A DNA stretch of 64,000 nt from Pseudoflavonifractor phocaeensis (GTDB taxonomy: Bacteria > Bacillota > Clostridia > Oscillospirales > Oscillospiraceae), in NCBI RefSeq assembly GCF_021531815.1, contig NZ_JADYUM010000011.1, positions 1 through 64,000 on the forward strand, in the 5' to 3' direction. Below the pieces are notes generated by a model that did not search any database, was not told the DNA's origin, and worked only from the letters and a program-made list of their open reading frames with translations. The position numbers and the translations under genes are program-made. Numbering within the stretch: the first letter of the stretch is position 1; every line of letters starts with the position of its first letter. Shown here one piece after another: positions 16,872 through 26,134 of this stretch.

Positions 16872-17861
16872 ATGATGGAGGGACTTGACTGCCTGCGCTC
16901 CGTGGGCCGGCTGGACATCGGCCTTTTCCCCACTCCGCTCCACCGGCTGCGCCGGCTGGAACAGGACCTGCAATTTCCCGGCATTTATATCAAGCGGGAC
17001 GATCTGAACGGGATCGGTCCGGGAGGCAACAAGATCCGCAGTCTGGAATACCTTCTGGCCGAGGCCAGGGAGCAGAACTGCGACCTGGTGTTTGTCTCCG
17101 GTCCGCTCCAATCCAACCTGTGCACCCTCACCGCCGCCGCCTGCGCCAAAACCGGGCTCGACTGTGAAATCGTGGTCAACGGCGACCGCCCCCAGACGCC
17201 CACCGGAAACCTGCTGCTCAATGAGCTGCTGGGCGCCGGCGTCCACTATCTGGGTCCGGTTTCCCAGAGCCAGCGCGCCGACGCGGTCCAGGCCCTGTGC
17301 GACGACGCGCGGCGCCGCGGACGCCGGCCCTACGTCATTCAAAACGGCGCCTCCACCGGCCGGGGCGCCCTCGGCTACGTGAACGCGGTCCCCGAGCTGA
17401 TGGGCCAGTGCGCCGCCATGGGACTGGAGGGGATGACCATTTACGTCCCGGCCGGAAACGGGGGCGTGGCCTCGGGACTGGTCCTGGGCAACTACCTGGC
17501 CGGCTCCCCCTTCCGGATCGTGGTGGTCAGCGTGGAATACGACTACCGGGACACCTGCGCCCACCTGAACAAGATCATGGGAGAGAGCGCCAAGCTGCTG
17601 GGGGTGGCGCCGCCCCCGGACGCGGAGGCGCTGTGCCGGGTCACGGAGGAGTTCCGCGGCGCGGGCTGGGGCTGCAACACCCCGGACAGTGAACAGGAGG
17701 TCCTGCGCCTGGCCCGCATGGAGGGCATCTTGTCCGAAAACATCTATAACAGCAAGGTCCTGGTGGGGATGGAGACGGAGATCAGGCGGGGCGGCGTCTC
17801 CGGGAATGTCTGTTTCCTCCATACCGGCGGGATCGGTTCCCTGTACGCCCAGTATTCGTGA
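16872..17861 (+). CDS. PLP-dependent D-cysteine desulfhydrase / ACC deaminase-family enzyme
   Basis: 329 aa fold-type II PLP enzyme. K54 in GPGGNKIRSLE is the expected PLP Schiff-base lysine, SGPLQSNLCTLTAAA binds the carboxylate region, and PAGNGGVASGLVLG is the phosphate-binding loop. The family deaminates or desulfhydrates small D-amino acids (D-cysteine, D-serine) or 1-aminocyclopropane-1-carboxylate. Most gut-bacterial members are D-cysteine desulfhydrases, but specificity is not readable here. ATGs at 16872 and 16875 are both possible. It has its own promoter and a strong terminator. Confidence 0.85.
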   Translation: MMEGLDCLRSVGRLDIGLFPTPLHRLRRLEQDLQFPGIYIKRDDLNGIGPGGNKIRSLEYLLAEAREQNCDLVFVSGPLQSNLCTLTAAACAKTGLDCEIVVNGDRPQTPTGNLLLNELLGAGVHYLGPVSQSQRADAVQALCDDARRRGRRPYVIQNGASTGRGALGYVNAVPELMGQCAAMGLEGMTIYVPAGNGGVASGLVLGNYLAGSPFRIVVVSVEYDYRDTCAHLNKIMGESAKLLGVAPPPDAEALCRVTEEFRGAGWGCNTPDSEQEVLRLARMEGILSENIYNSKVLVGMETEIRRGGVSGNVCFLHTGGIGSLYAQYS

Positions 17862-17904
17862 CCGGCCCCTCCGGGGACCTCCCCGCACCTTCTCTACCTG
17901 TAAA

Positions 17905-17949
17905 TCAAACAGCAGGGCATTGCCGGAACGGCCATGCCCTGCTGTTTTA
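17905..17949 (+). terminator. Intrinsic terminator after the PLP lyase gene
   Basis: The stem AAACAGCAGGGCAT / ATGCCCTGCTGTTT is followed by a short T run. Confidence 0.88.
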
Positions 17950-17994
17950 TGCGCTCAAATCTGGTCACCCTGTGTTCATCGAGGGTATGTAGCT

Positions 17995-18420
17995 TTAATT
18001 CCGGCGGGCATTTTCCTTGATTAGGGTACACTGACGCTTGAATTTGGCCAACTCCGCCGGCTTTATCCCCCGGGTCACCTCAAGGTTTGCCTCCTGGATC
18101 GCCTGTTCAATGCCCGGCTGCAGCGCGCTGCCTTCCTTCGTCAGACAAACCAGAACAGACCGGCGGTCCTCCTGGCTGTACATTCTGGTCACCAATTTTT
18201 TCCGCTCCATCCGTTCGATCAGTCCCGTAACGGTAGAGGTATCGATCTGAAGGGTCTGGGCCAACTGGGTGGGCGTCTGCATATCCGTATCCCAAAGGCA
18301 CTTCAGCAGAGAATACTGGATCGGAGTCACGTCAAAAGGATGGAGCTTCTCCTTGAAGTGAATGTGAACGGCGTTTTGGGTGCTGTTCAGAATAAAATTG
18401 ATACACTCGTAAAGTTCCAC
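17995..18420 (-). CDS. MarR-family transcriptional regulator
   Basis: 141 aa. The winged-helix core has TPTQLAQTLQIDTSTVTGLIERME and the wing KLVTRMYSQEDRRSVLVCLT, both diagnostic. MarR proteins are ligand-responsive repressors that bind short palindromes. The GTG at 18420 is preferred because GGGAGG lies 7 bases upstream; an earlier in-frame GTG lies inside that site. Targets may include itself and, since ATGCAAAT also occurs upstream of it, the acyl-CoA dehydrogenase operon; this link is only suggestive. Confidence 0.88.
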   Translation of the reverse strand: MELYECINFILNSTQNAVHIHFKEKLHPFDVTPIQYSLLKCLWDTDMQTPTQLAQTLQIDTSTVTGLIERMERKKLVTRMYSQEDRRSVLVCLTKEGSALQPGIEQAIQEANLEVTRGIKPAELAKFKRQCTLIKENARRN

Positions 18421-18632
18421 GCTAAATCCTCCCACAATCTGGTATCTCCCATTTTACACGTGGATTCCGTTTTATGTCAATGGATTTTCCGCCTTTTCCT
18501 ATGCAAATCTCCCACAATCCCTTTTATATCCTGTTCCGTTTTGGATATATTTTTTGGCTTCAGTGGGAGGATCCCTCGGCGGCGCCGGCCGGAATCTGGA
18601 TTCTTATCCCATGTTCCGGTATGGACTCCGTT

Positions 18633-19637
18633 TTACATCCGCCGTTTTTTCAGCAGCCGGATGTCATCCCCAAAGAAATGGAGGACGTGGTACTCCCCCT
18701 CCAGCCGGGAGGCGATCTGGGGCGCATAGCGCTGGGCCGCCTCGGTGATGGACAGGTTGGAGGAGATGACGGTGCACCGCCCCGCCACCAGCCGGGTGTT
18801 CACCAGCTCATACAGGGCGGACTGGGTGAACTGGGTGGTCAGCTCGCTGCCCAGGTCGTCCAGGATCAGCAGGTCGCAGTTGAGATACCGGCGGGTCTCG
18901 TCTCGGGCCTCCCGGCCGTCGTCGCTGTCCCGCAGGAATTTCCGGGCCTCAAACTGGGCGAAGACGTTGCCCGCCGTGTCATAGACCACGGAGAAGCCGT
19001 TTTCCGACACGGTGCGGGCGATGCAGGCGGACAGGAAGGTCTTGCCCAGCCCCGGAGGGCCGGACAGGAACAGGTTTTTGAAATAAAATCGTCCGAATTT
19101 CTGGGCGTAGTTCAGGCAGACCTCATAGACCAGCTCCATGTTCTCCCGGGGTGAGGTCCCTTTGCCGGGCCAGGGGGTCATGCTGTAGTAGTCCAGGCGG
19201 AAGGTGTCAAAGGACTGGCCGCCCAGGTCCAACAGCTTGGACAGCTCCTTGATCTGTTCCTCGGTGCACAGCTTTTGCAGGCAGGCGCACATTTTGGCCC
19301 CCCGCCAGCCCGTGTCCCCGCACAGGGGGCAGGCGGGCTTGTCATCCAGGGCGTCCTCGGGCAGCCCCAGCCCCCCCAGCAGCACCGCCCGCTCCCGCTG
19401 CAGGTCCAGGTTCTGCTTCCGGATGGCCAGGACCGCCTGGGCGGGGCTCTCCCCCTGGCGCAGGGCGGCGGCCATCAACTGGGACATGGTGCCCCGCAGC
19501 TCCCGGTCCAGCCGGGCCAGACGGGGTTCCCGGGCGTAGGCGTCGGCCCGGCGGCGCTCCAGCTGGTCTGACCGGGCCCTCCGGCCGTTCTCCAGGCGCT
19601 CCACCGCCCGGCGCAGCACATTGGGATCATATGACAT
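18633..19637 (-). CDS. dnaI: Primosomal helicase loader DnaI (DnaC/IstB-type AAA+ ATPase)
   Basis: 334 aa. The N-terminal half contains a zinc-type cysteine set (CPLCGDTG and CAC) seen in DnaI proteins. The C-terminal AAA+ module has Walker A GPPGLGKTFLS, Walker B LLILDDLGSE and sensor 1 ISSNLS. DnaI loads the replicative helicase at origins and stalled forks together with DnaD and DnaB. It lies four bases after dnaD, confirming the primosome operon. Confidence 0.92.
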   Translation of the reverse strand: MSYDPNVLRRAVERLENGRRARSDQLERRRADAYAREPRLARLDRELRGTMSQLMAAALRQGESPAQAVLAIRKQNLDLQRERAVLLGGLGLPEDALDDKPACPLCGDTGWRGAKMCACLQKLCTEEQIKELSKLLDLGGQSFDTFRLDYYSMTPWPGKGTSPRENMELVYEVCLNYAQKFGRFYFKNLFLSGPPGLGKTFLSACIARTVSENGFSVVYDTAGNVFAQFEARKFLRDSDDGREARDETRRYLNCDLLILDDLGSELTTQFTQSALYELVNTRLVAGRCTVISSNLSITEAAQRYAPQIASRLEGEYHVLHFFGDDIRLLKKRRM

Positions 19638-19641
19638 GGGG

Positions 19642-20586
19642 TCAGCCCTCCTCCCGTTTCATCTGTTCCATCAGCCGGCGCATCCGGTCCATATCCTCCC
19701 GGGCCCGCTGCTCCTCCTGGGCTGGGACAGGCTGGGGTGCCTGTCCTCCTGCCCGCACCGGCCTGGGGTCCCGGTCCCCCGCCCGGACGGCGGCGGCGGT
19801 GTGCAGCCCCTTCTCGTGCCAGCGGCGTAGGATGCCGTTCATATAGCCCCAGTCCATTGACCGCTTTTTCAGCACGGTCTTCTCGTAGGCCATGCGGATG
19901 GTCTCGTCGTCGAAGCCCATATCGTCCCAGGCGGCGATATAGGTCTTTTCCCGGTCCACCAGGGGCCGGGCCGGGATGTCCAGCAGACGGAGCACCTCCG
20001 CCTCCCGGCCCCGCAGCTGGGTCAGCCGCTGGATGTGGGCCTCCGCCCGCTCCATGGTGTCGATGCCCCGGCGGGCCCAGACAAAGCCCTCCTTCCGGAT
20101 CTGGGACAGGAAGGGTTTCCTGCCCGGGCCGTATTTCCGCTCCATCTCCTCGGTGCACCAGCCCACCAGCATGAGGATGACCTCGGCGGGGAGGGCCAGG
20201 TGGTCGTAAAGGGTGTACAGGGTCTTCAGGTCGTTGGCAGACAGCTTTTTCCCCAGCCGCCGCTCCACCTCGTCGCACAGGGCGGGGAAGGTGGAGGCCC
20301 GGTCAGACAGGGCGGCGGTGATGTCCTCCAGGGCGTAGTCCGGGGGCGGCGTCTCCTGGGGAGCCGGATCGGCCAGAGGGACCTCCGCCGGGGCCAGGCC
20401 CTGGCTTTTCAGCCCATCCAGAGCCGCTCGGAGCCGGGGCTCCGGCCAGTTCAGCCGGTCTGCCGACCCGTGGCGCAGCAGGCATATGTACAGTAGGGCG
20501 GCGTCGCCGCTGTCCAGCTTCACCAGCCGGTCCGCCGCCTGTCCGGTCATGGCCAGCACCTCTCCGGGGAGCAACGTCTGGGCCAC
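19642..20586 (-). CDS. dnaD: DnaD-domain primosomal protein
   Basis: 314 aa with two DnaD-type helical domains (about 115-180 and 205-280), the second carrying YIAAWDDMGFDDETIRMAYEKT and MDWGYMNGILRRWHEKG, typical of the DnaB/DnaD C-terminal domain. A charged Pro/Gln-rich tail follows. It acts in primosome assembly and DNA remodelling at oriC. The start is GTG at 20586, six bases after GGAGGCGG; no in-frame ATG is better placed. Promoter: TTTACG (20660-20655), 17 bases, TACAAT (20637-20632). Confidence 0.85.
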   Translation of the reverse strand: MAQTLLPGEVLAMTGQAADRLVKLDSGDAALLYICLLRHGSADRLNWPEPRLRAALDGLKSQGLAPAEVPLADPAPQETPPPDYALEDITAALSDRASTFPALCDEVERRLGKKLSANDLKTLYTLYDHLALPAEVILMLVGWCTEEMERKYGPGRKPFLSQIRKEGFVWARRGIDTMERAEAHIQRLTQLRGREAEVLRLLDIPARPLVDREKTYIAAWDDMGFDDETIRMAYEKTVLKKRSMDWGYMNGILRRWHEKGLHTAAAVRAGDRDPRPVRAGGQAPQPVPAQEEQRAREDMDRMRRLMEQMKREEG

Positions 20587-20631
20587 GGGGCACCGCCTCC
20601 TCTCTTTCTCTGCCCTTATCTGAGTTTTTCT

Positions 20632-20660
20632 ATTGTACCGCAAAATTCCCCCGGCGTAAA
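20632..20660 (-). promoter_or_regulatory. Promoter of the dnaD-dnaI operon
   Basis: TTTACG, 17-base spacer, TACAAT on the minus strand, about 46 bases upstream of the GTG start. Confidence 0.55.
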
Positions 20661-20868
20661 CAGGGAAAATCCGTTGCGGCACTTCTCCCCGGTCTTTCCC
20701 GCCTCCCGCGTCCCGCCGTTTTTCCTTTCCGTGCAAAACCGGGGCGGAAAACCGCAAAATTCATGGATTATTTATTTCTCAAACCGGCGGGACTGTGTTA
20801 TAATGGGGATTAAGTTGGATGCTTGCGTCCATGGACGCGAAAAAGAGAAAACAGGGGGAGGCATTCCG

Positions 20869-21180
20869 ATGAAAAACAAAGTGGTGGTCACCATTGCCGG
20901 TCGGGACTATACCATGGTCGCCGTGGAGGACGAGGCCTACGTCCGCAAGTGCGCTTCCCATGTGGACGCCCAGCTCCGGGAGATCAACAGCAGCCGCCTT
21001 TCCCAGGCGGACGCCGCCGTACTGGCGGCCATGAACATTGCCGACCAGTACTTCAAGGAGCAGGAGGCCGCCGAGAACCTGCGCCGCCAGATCAAAGACA
21101 ACCTGGAGGAGGCCAACCGGCTGAAAATGGAGCTGTCCGAGGCCAAGCGGGAGATCTTCAAGCTGCAAAACCGCAAATAA
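20869..21180 (+). CDS. zapA: Cell-division protein ZapA
   Basis: 103 aa. The N-terminal beta-rich head (KVVVTIAGRDYTMVAVEDEAY) and the long C-terminal coiled coil (about 55-103) are the standard ZapA layout; it bundles FtsZ filaments at midcell. The ATG at 20869 follows GGGGGAGG. A TATAAT box at 20799-20804 is the probable -10. An intrinsic terminator follows, so it is likely monocistronic. Confidence 0.9.
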   Translation: MKNKVVVTIAGRDYTMVAVEDEAYVRKCASHVDAQLREINSSRLSQADAAVLAAMNIADQYFKEQEAAENLRRQIKDNLEEANRLKMELSEAKREIFKLQNRK

Positions 21181-21208
21181 CCACAAAGTCTGCCTGTTAC
21201 ACAAGGCC

Positions 21209-21240
21209 GGTGCCCGGCTGAGCCGGGCACCCCATCTTTT
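21209..21240 (+). terminator. Intrinsic terminator after zapA
   Basis: The stem GGTGCCCGGCT / AGCCGGGCACC has a 1-nt turn by strict pairing, so in practice it is a tight loop. CCATCTTTTATT follows. Confidence 0.75.
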
Positions 21241-21261
21241 ATTCTATCCCGGAGGTGTCCC

Positions 21262-23346
21262 ATGCTGGAGCTTCTTGCCCCCGCCGGCTCCATGGAGTCG
21301 GTGACCGCCGCCGTTCAGAACGGCGCGGGAGCGGTCTATTTCGGATACGGAAATTTCAACGCCCGCCGCAACGCGAAGAACTTCTCGGAGGAGGAGGCAG
21401 CGGCGGCGGTTTCTTACTGTCATCTTCGGGGGTGCAAGGTCCACCTGACCCTGAACACCCTGCTCACTGACCGGGAGCTGGAGGTGGCCGCCCAGGTGGC
21501 CGCCCACGCCAGCGCCATCGGCTTGGACGCCGTCATCGTCCAGGACCTGGGCGTCATGCGGATGCTGCGCCAGACGGTGCCCGACCTGCCCATCCACGGC
21601 TCCACCCAGATGACCGTCCACTCCCTGGACGGGGTAAAGCTGTGCGCCGACCTGGGGATCAGCCGGGTGGTGCTGTCCCGGGAGCTGAGCCGGGACCAGA
21701 TCGCCTATATCTGTCAGCACTCCCCCATCGAGATCGAGGTATTCGGCCACGGGGCCCTGTGCATGTGCTACTCCGGCCAGTGCTTCTTCTCCAGCGTCAT
21801 CGGCGGCCGCAGCGGCAACCGGGGCCTGTGCGCCCAGCCCTGCCGGCTGAAATACGGCTGGGGGGCCAAGGCCAACGAATACCCCCTGTCGTTGAAGGAC
21901 ATGTCCCTGGCCGGACACCTGAAGGAGCTCCAGGACATGGGAGTGGCCTGTCTGAAGCTGGAGGGCCGGATGAAGCGGCCCGAATATGTGGCCATCGTCA
22001 CCGGGATCTATGCCCGGGCCCTCCGGGAGGGCCGGGAGCCCACTGCCGAGGAGCTCCAGCAGCTGGAGCAGGCCTTCTCCCGCCAGGGCTTCACCCAGGG
22101 CTACTACCTGGGGCAGAAGGGGCCCGACATGTTCGGCACCCGCCAGGAGGAGAAGGAGCCCCGTGAGCTGTACGCCCAGGCCCGGGCCACCTATGAAAAC
22201 GGAGAGTACCGGAAGGAGCCGGTGCGGATCTACGCCCTCATTGAAAAGGGCCAGCCCGCCCAGATCGCCGTCCAGGACAAGGAGGGCCGGGTGGTCCACG
22301 CCGAGGGTCCCGTACCCGAGGAGGCCCGGAACGTGCCCCTCACCCGGGAGAAGGTGGAGGGCCAGCTCTCCCGCACCGGAGGCACCCCCTACGGCTGCGA
22401 AAAGGTGATGGCCAAGGTGGAGGAGGGCCTGTCCCTCCCCCTGTCCGCCCTGAACAATCTGCGGCGGCAGGCTCTGGAGGAGCTGTCCGCCCAGCGGGTG
22501 CTCCCGCCCCAGCGGAGGCATGAGGACTTCCACCCCGGGGTGCGCTATGAGAATCAAAAGCAGCCCCCCGTCCTCACCGTATCCGTGCGGGAGGCGGGGC
22601 AGGTCAGCGACGAGCTGCTGGCTCTGAAGCCCGCTCTGCTATATCTCCCCGCCGACCAGGGCGCCGCCCACCCCGACGTGGTGGAACAGTGCCAAAAGGC
22701 CGGGGTCCCGGTGGCCGCCCTGCTGCCCCGGATCTGCTCCGACAGCGAGACCCAGGCCCTGGAGGCCCATCTGGTGGCCCTGCGGGACCTGGGCGTGGAG
22801 GAGGCCCTGGCCGGCACCCTGGGGGTGGCCCGGCGGGCCATGCGCCTGGGCTTTCGGGTCCGGGGAGACTACGGCCTGGGGGTGTACAACAGCCAGACCG
22901 TCAAGGAGTTGAAGCGGCTGGGCTTCACAGCCGCCACCGCCTCCTTCGAGCTGAAGCTGGCCCAGATCCGGGACCTGTCCAAGGCCATTCCCCTGGAGTT
23001 CATCGCCTACGGCCACCTGCCCCTGATGATCACCGAAAACTGTATCATCCACAACCACACCGGACAGCATACCTGCGGCAACGTGAATCTGCTCACCGAC
23101 CGGAAGGGAGAGCGGTTCCCCGTGGTGCAGGCCTGGGGCTGCCGGAACGAGATCCTCAACGCCAAAAAGCTGTTTTTGGCGGACAAGTCCGCCGACTACG
23201 CCCGGCTGGGGCTGTGGGGCGCCCGGCTGATGTTCACCACCGAGTCCGCCCCGGAGTGCGTCCGGGTACTGGAGCGCTACCGGGGCCGGGGCAATTACCA
23301 GCCCAGCGACTACACCCGGGGACTTTATTACCGGGACGTGGAGTGA
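21262..23346 (+). CDS. Peptidase U32 family protein (long DUF3656-containing form)
   Basis: 694 aa. The N-terminal TIM-barrel-like U32 domain starts with ELLAPAGSMESVTAAV and contains the signature EVFGHGALCMCYSGQCFFSS with NRGLCAQPCR, whose conserved cysteines suggest an Fe-S or redox site. The C-terminal part (about 370-690) is the extension found in the longer family members, with further conserved cysteines (NCIIHN and HTCGN). Well-studied U32 proteins act in prephenate-dependent tRNA/rRNA hydroxylation (TrhP, RlhA) or ubiquinone hydroxylation, so the old collagenase label is probably wrong here. The start is ATG at 21262 after GGAGG. Confidence 0.88.
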   Translation: MLELLAPAGSMESVTAAVQNGAGAVYFGYGNFNARRNAKNFSEEEAAAAVSYCHLRGCKVHLTLNTLLTDRELEVAAQVAAHASAIGLDAVIVQDLGVMRMLRQTVPDLPIHGSTQMTVHSLDGVKLCADLGISRVVLSRELSRDQIAYICQHSPIEIEVFGHGALCMCYSGQCFFSSVIGGRSGNRGLCAQPCRLKYGWGAKANEYPLSLKDMSLAGHLKELQDMGVACLKLEGRMKRPEYVAIVTGIYARALREGREPTAEELQQLEQAFSRQGFTQGYYLGQKGPDMFGTRQEEKEPRELYAQARATYENGEYRKEPVRIYALIEKGQPAQIAVQDKEGRVVHAEGPVPEEARNVPLTREKVEGQLSRTGGTPYGCEKVMAKVEEGLSLPLSALNNLRRQALEELSAQRVLPPQRRHEDFHPGVRYENQKQPPVLTVSVREAGQVSDELLALKPALLYLPADQGAAHPDVVEQCQKAGVPVAALLPRICSDSETQALEAHLVALRDLGVEEALAGTLGVARRAMRLGFRVRGDYGLGVYNSQTVKELKRLGFTAATASFELKLAQIRDLSKAIPLEFIAYGHLPLMITENCIIHNHTGQHTCGNVNLLTDRKGERFPVVQAWGCRNEILNAKKLFLADKSADYARLGLWGARLMFTTESAPECVRVLERYRGRGNYQPSDYTRGLYYRDVE

Positions 23347-23386
23347 CGTCCCCGCCATCTTATTTCATTTGGGAGGCTGTTCCCTC

Positions 23387-24076
23387 ATGGTTTCCACTTC
23401 ACCCATGGGCCGCTTCCTGCTGGACCATCTGCGGCGGATGCTGCTGGCCTCGGCGGGACTGGCCCTGTTCGCCGTCGGTACCTATCTCCAGCTGAAAGCC
23501 GCCATCGGCTACGCCCCCTGGCAGGCCCTGCATGAGGGGCTGGCCCGGCACCTGTCCATGTCCTACGGCAATGCCTCCATCCTGGTGTCCATCGCCGTGG
23601 TGGCGGCAGACCTGCTGCTCCGGGAGCCCATCGGCATCGGCACCATCATGGACTCTCTGCTGGTGGGCTGGCTCACCGACCTGTGCCTCTGGCTGGACCC
23701 CATCCCCGACCAGCGCGGCTGGGCGGCCCCCGCCCTGCTGCTGGTGGCCGGACTGTTCGTGATGGCCTTCGGCCAGTATGTCTATATGACGGCCGCCCTG
23801 TCCTGCGGACCCCGGGACGCCCTGTCCGTGGCCCTGGCCCGCCGGTTCCCCAAGCTCTCCATCGGCACCGTCACCGCCGCCACCCTGGCACTGGTGCTGC
23901 TGGCGGGCTGGCTGCTGGGCGGCTCCATCGGCTTCGGCACCCTGATCCATCTGGTGGCCACCGGGCCTATCATCGACCTGGTGTTCCGTCTGCTCCGCTT
24001 CGACCCCCGCTCCGTTCAGCACGAGGGCCTGGTCCAGACCTTCCGGGCCTTCTCCCGGGCCCACGCCGCCGCTTGA
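23387..24076 (+). CDS. YczE/YitT-like integral membrane protein
   Basis: 229 aa with five to six hydrophobic segments and the family pattern GTYLQLKAAIGYAPWQALHEGL, GIGTIMDSLLVG and SCGPRDALSVALARR. The two internal repeats are similar to each other. The function of the family is unknown; some Bacillus members affect lipopeptide secretion. The ATG at 23387 has GGGAGG ten bases upstream. It follows the U32 gene closely and precedes dut, so a loose housekeeping operon is likely. Confidence 0.75.
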   Translation: MVSTSPMGRFLLDHLRRMLLASAGLALFAVGTYLQLKAAIGYAPWQALHEGLARHLSMSYGNASILVSIAVVAADLLLREPIGIGTIMDSLLVGWLTDLCLWLDPIPDQRGWAAPALLLVAGLFVMAFGQYVYMTAALSCGPRDALSVALARRFPKLSIGTVTAATLALVLLAGWLLGGSIGFGTLIHLVATGPIIDLVFRLLRFDPRSVQHEGLVQTFRAFSRAHAAA

Positions 24077-24121
24077 ACCGTCTGCGTTATTTCACATGAC
24101 ATTGACTGTGAGGAATCAACT

Positions 24122-24571
24122 ATGGAACTGAAGATCAAAGCCCTCTCCCCCAAGATCGGCCATGAGATCCCCGCCCCCTTCTACGCCAGCGCCGGGGCGG
24201 CGGCTATGGACCTCCACGCCTGCACCGACACGCCGGTGACCATCCCCGCCGGGAAGCGGGCGGTCATCCCCACAGGCATCGCCATCGCCCTGCCCTCGGC
24301 GGAATATGTGGCCCTGGTGTTCGCCCGCAGCGGCCTGGGCATCAAGCACGGCATCGCCCCCGCCAACTGCGTGGGCGTCATCGACAGCGACTACCGGGGA
24401 GAGATCCTGGTGGGGCTGCAAAACTCCGGGGACCAGGACTACACCGTCCAGCCCGGAGACCGCATCGCCCAGCTGATGATCACCCCCGTTATCCAGGCCC
24501 AGGTCCGGATGGTGGAGGAGCTGGGCGACACCGCCCGGGGGGCGGGGGGCTTCGGCTCCACGGGGAAATAG
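24122..24571 (+). CDS. dut: Deoxyuridine triphosphatase
   Basis: 149 aa with all five trimeric dUTPase motifs in order: AAAMDLHA, ARSGLGIKHG, GVIDSDYRGEI (holding the catalytic Asp), DRIAQLMI and RGAGGFGSTG. It hydrolyses dUTP to dUMP and pyrophosphate, which keeps uracil out of DNA and feeds dTMP synthesis. The C-terminal phosphate-binding arm is complete. Confidence 0.95.
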   Translation: MELKIKALSPKIGHEIPAPFYASAGAAAMDLHACTDTPVTIPAGKRAVIPTGIAIALPSAEYVALVFARSGLGIKHGIAPANCVGVIDSDYRGEILVGLQNSGDQDYTVQPGDRIAQLMITPVIQAQVRMVEELGDTARGAGGFGSTGK

Positions 24572-24662
24572 AAGTGGCCGAGCCGTCATGAGCAGGCGAG
24601 GCGTGACAAGAAATCACATCCCCATCGATATTCTTTACATCCACCTTTAGGAGTGACCTGCG

Positions 24663-25526
24663 ATGTTCAAACTATTTGGAAAGAAGAAAGAAGCGCCCAA
24701 GTCTGACGCTTCCAGCGCCCAGCACCCCGAGCTGGCCGCTCTGGCCGCCCAGTTCGACCCGGAGGAGTTCGACATTCTGGCCGTCACCGGGGCCAACGGC
24801 TTCGGCGGCGATAAAGAGCCCGGCCAGGAGCTGTGGACCGCCACCCTGCCCCTCACCGCCTGGAAGGAAGACGGCGGACCCCTCCACCGGGAGGACACCT
24901 GCCTGGTGGCCCTGGCTGACGACACCCTGCTGGGCTACCTGCGGCGGCTGGCCCCCCGGGACTCCATCATCCAGGCCCGGGTGCGCCAGGGGCTGGATGA
25001 CGACCGCTTCCTGCTGGTGGGGATGCCCTCCCCCGTCATGGACCCGGAGCTGAAGGCCATTCTGGAGGAGCAGAAGCAGGAGGTCAGCACCTGGGTCCCC
25101 GGGCTGGGCACCTTTGTGCTCAACCGCTCGGTCAACTGGTTCCAGGCCGACGTGGACTGGCTGGGCCAGTCCATCCAGCTCACCTACGACCAGGGGAGCG
25201 AGGCGGAGATGAAGGCCGCCCAGGACAACGCCCTGGACCTCATGGCCGACCAGGCGGGCTGGGACGGAAAGGTGCGCGCCTTCGCCGCCGGCCAGCTGCT
25301 GTCCCAGGCCAACGACTGGGTCCGGGAGGCCGCCGGAGAGGACGGGGAAGCCGGAGAGGTCACCCGGGAGAGCTTTCTGGAGCAGATGGAGCTGGAATCC
25401 GTCCAGATCTATGGGGACGGCCGCTTTGAGTTCTGGTTCAACGACGGCGGCCTGTTCTGGGGCCGCGCCATTCATGTGACCGGGTCCCTGACCGAGGGGC
25501 CCGCCGACGCTCAGATGGAAGGATAA
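24663..25526 (+). CDS. Uncharacterised DUF2262-like protein
   Basis: 287 aa, acidic, with a short basic N-terminus (MFKLFGKKKEAPK) and no membrane segments. The region of about 150-280 resembles the DUF2262 pattern: FVLNRSVNWFQADVDWLGQSIQLTY, a helical stretch, ANDWVREAAG, then a beta-rich end with FEFWFNDGGLFWGRAIHV. No catalytic motif is recognised. It ends six bases before maf and may be read with it. The function is unknown. Confidence 0.6.
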   Translation: MFKLFGKKKEAPKSDASSAQHPELAALAAQFDPEEFDILAVTGANGFGGDKEPGQELWTATLPLTAWKEDGGPLHREDTCLVALADDTLLGYLRRLAPRDSIIQARVRQGLDDDRFLLVGMPSPVMDPELKAILEEQKQEVSTWVPGLGTFVLNRSVNWFQADVDWLGQSIQLTYDQGSEAEMKAAQDNALDLMADQAGWDGKVRAFAAGQLLSQANDWVREAAGEDGEAGEVTRESFLEQMELESVQIYGDGRFEFWFNDGGLFWGRAIHVTGSLTEGPADAQMEG

Positions 25527-25531
25527 CCGCC

Positions 25532-26134
25532 ATGGCCATCATTCTCGCGTCCCAATCCCCCCGGCGGCGGGAGCTGCTGGGGCAGATGGGCATTTCCGAC
25601 TTTATCATCCGCCCCGCCCAGGGGGAGGAGAAGGCCGCCCCCGGCCTCTCCCCCGCCCAGCTGGTGGAGGCGCTGTCTCTCCAAAAAGGGGTGGAGGTGG
25701 CCGCCTCCGCCGCCCCCGGGGACCTGGTCATTTCCGCCGACACGGTGGTGGCGGTGGACGGCCGGGTCCTGGGCAAGCCCCATAGCCGGGAGGAGGCCGC
25801 CGCCATGCTGGCCTCCCTGTCCGGTCGGACCCACACGGTGTACACCGGGGTGACGGTCTGCCGGGACGGGGATGTGCTCACAGAGCACGAGGCCACCGCC
25901 GTCCGCTTCCGTTCCCTGACCCCCGGCGAGATCGCGGCCTACGTGGCCACCGGGGAGCCCATGGACAAGGCCGGGGCCTACGGCATCCAGGGGTACGGCG
26001 CCCTGCTGGTGGAGGGTATCGAGGGGGACTACTGCAACGTGGTGGGCCTGCCGGTGTGCCGTCTGGGGCGGATGCTGGCCCGGTTCGGCGTGGACGTTTT
26101 GGCCCTGTGCGCCCAGAAGGAGCAAATGCCGTGA
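25532..26134 (+). CDS. maf: Maf-family nucleoside triphosphate pyrophosphatase
   Basis: 200 aa. It begins with the Maf signature LASQSPRRRELL, contains the catalytic-acid segment ISADTVVAVDG and ends the core with DKAGAYGIQGYGALLVEGIEGDYCNVVGLP. Maf hydrolyses non-canonical or modified NTPs and is linked to division-septum control. Its stop overlaps the mreC GTG start (GTGA), so translation is coupled to the cell-shape operon, the usual Firmicutes order. Confidence 0.94.
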   Translation: MAIILASQSPRRRELLGQMGISDFIIRPAQGEEKAAPGLSPAQLVEALSLQKGVEVAASAAPGDLVISADTVVAVDGRVLGKPHSREEAAAMLASLSGRTHTVYTGVTVCRDGDVLTEHEATAVRFRSLTPGEIAAYVATGEPMDKAGAYGIQGYGALLVEGIEGDYCNVVGLPVCRLGRMLARFGVDVLALCAQKEQMP

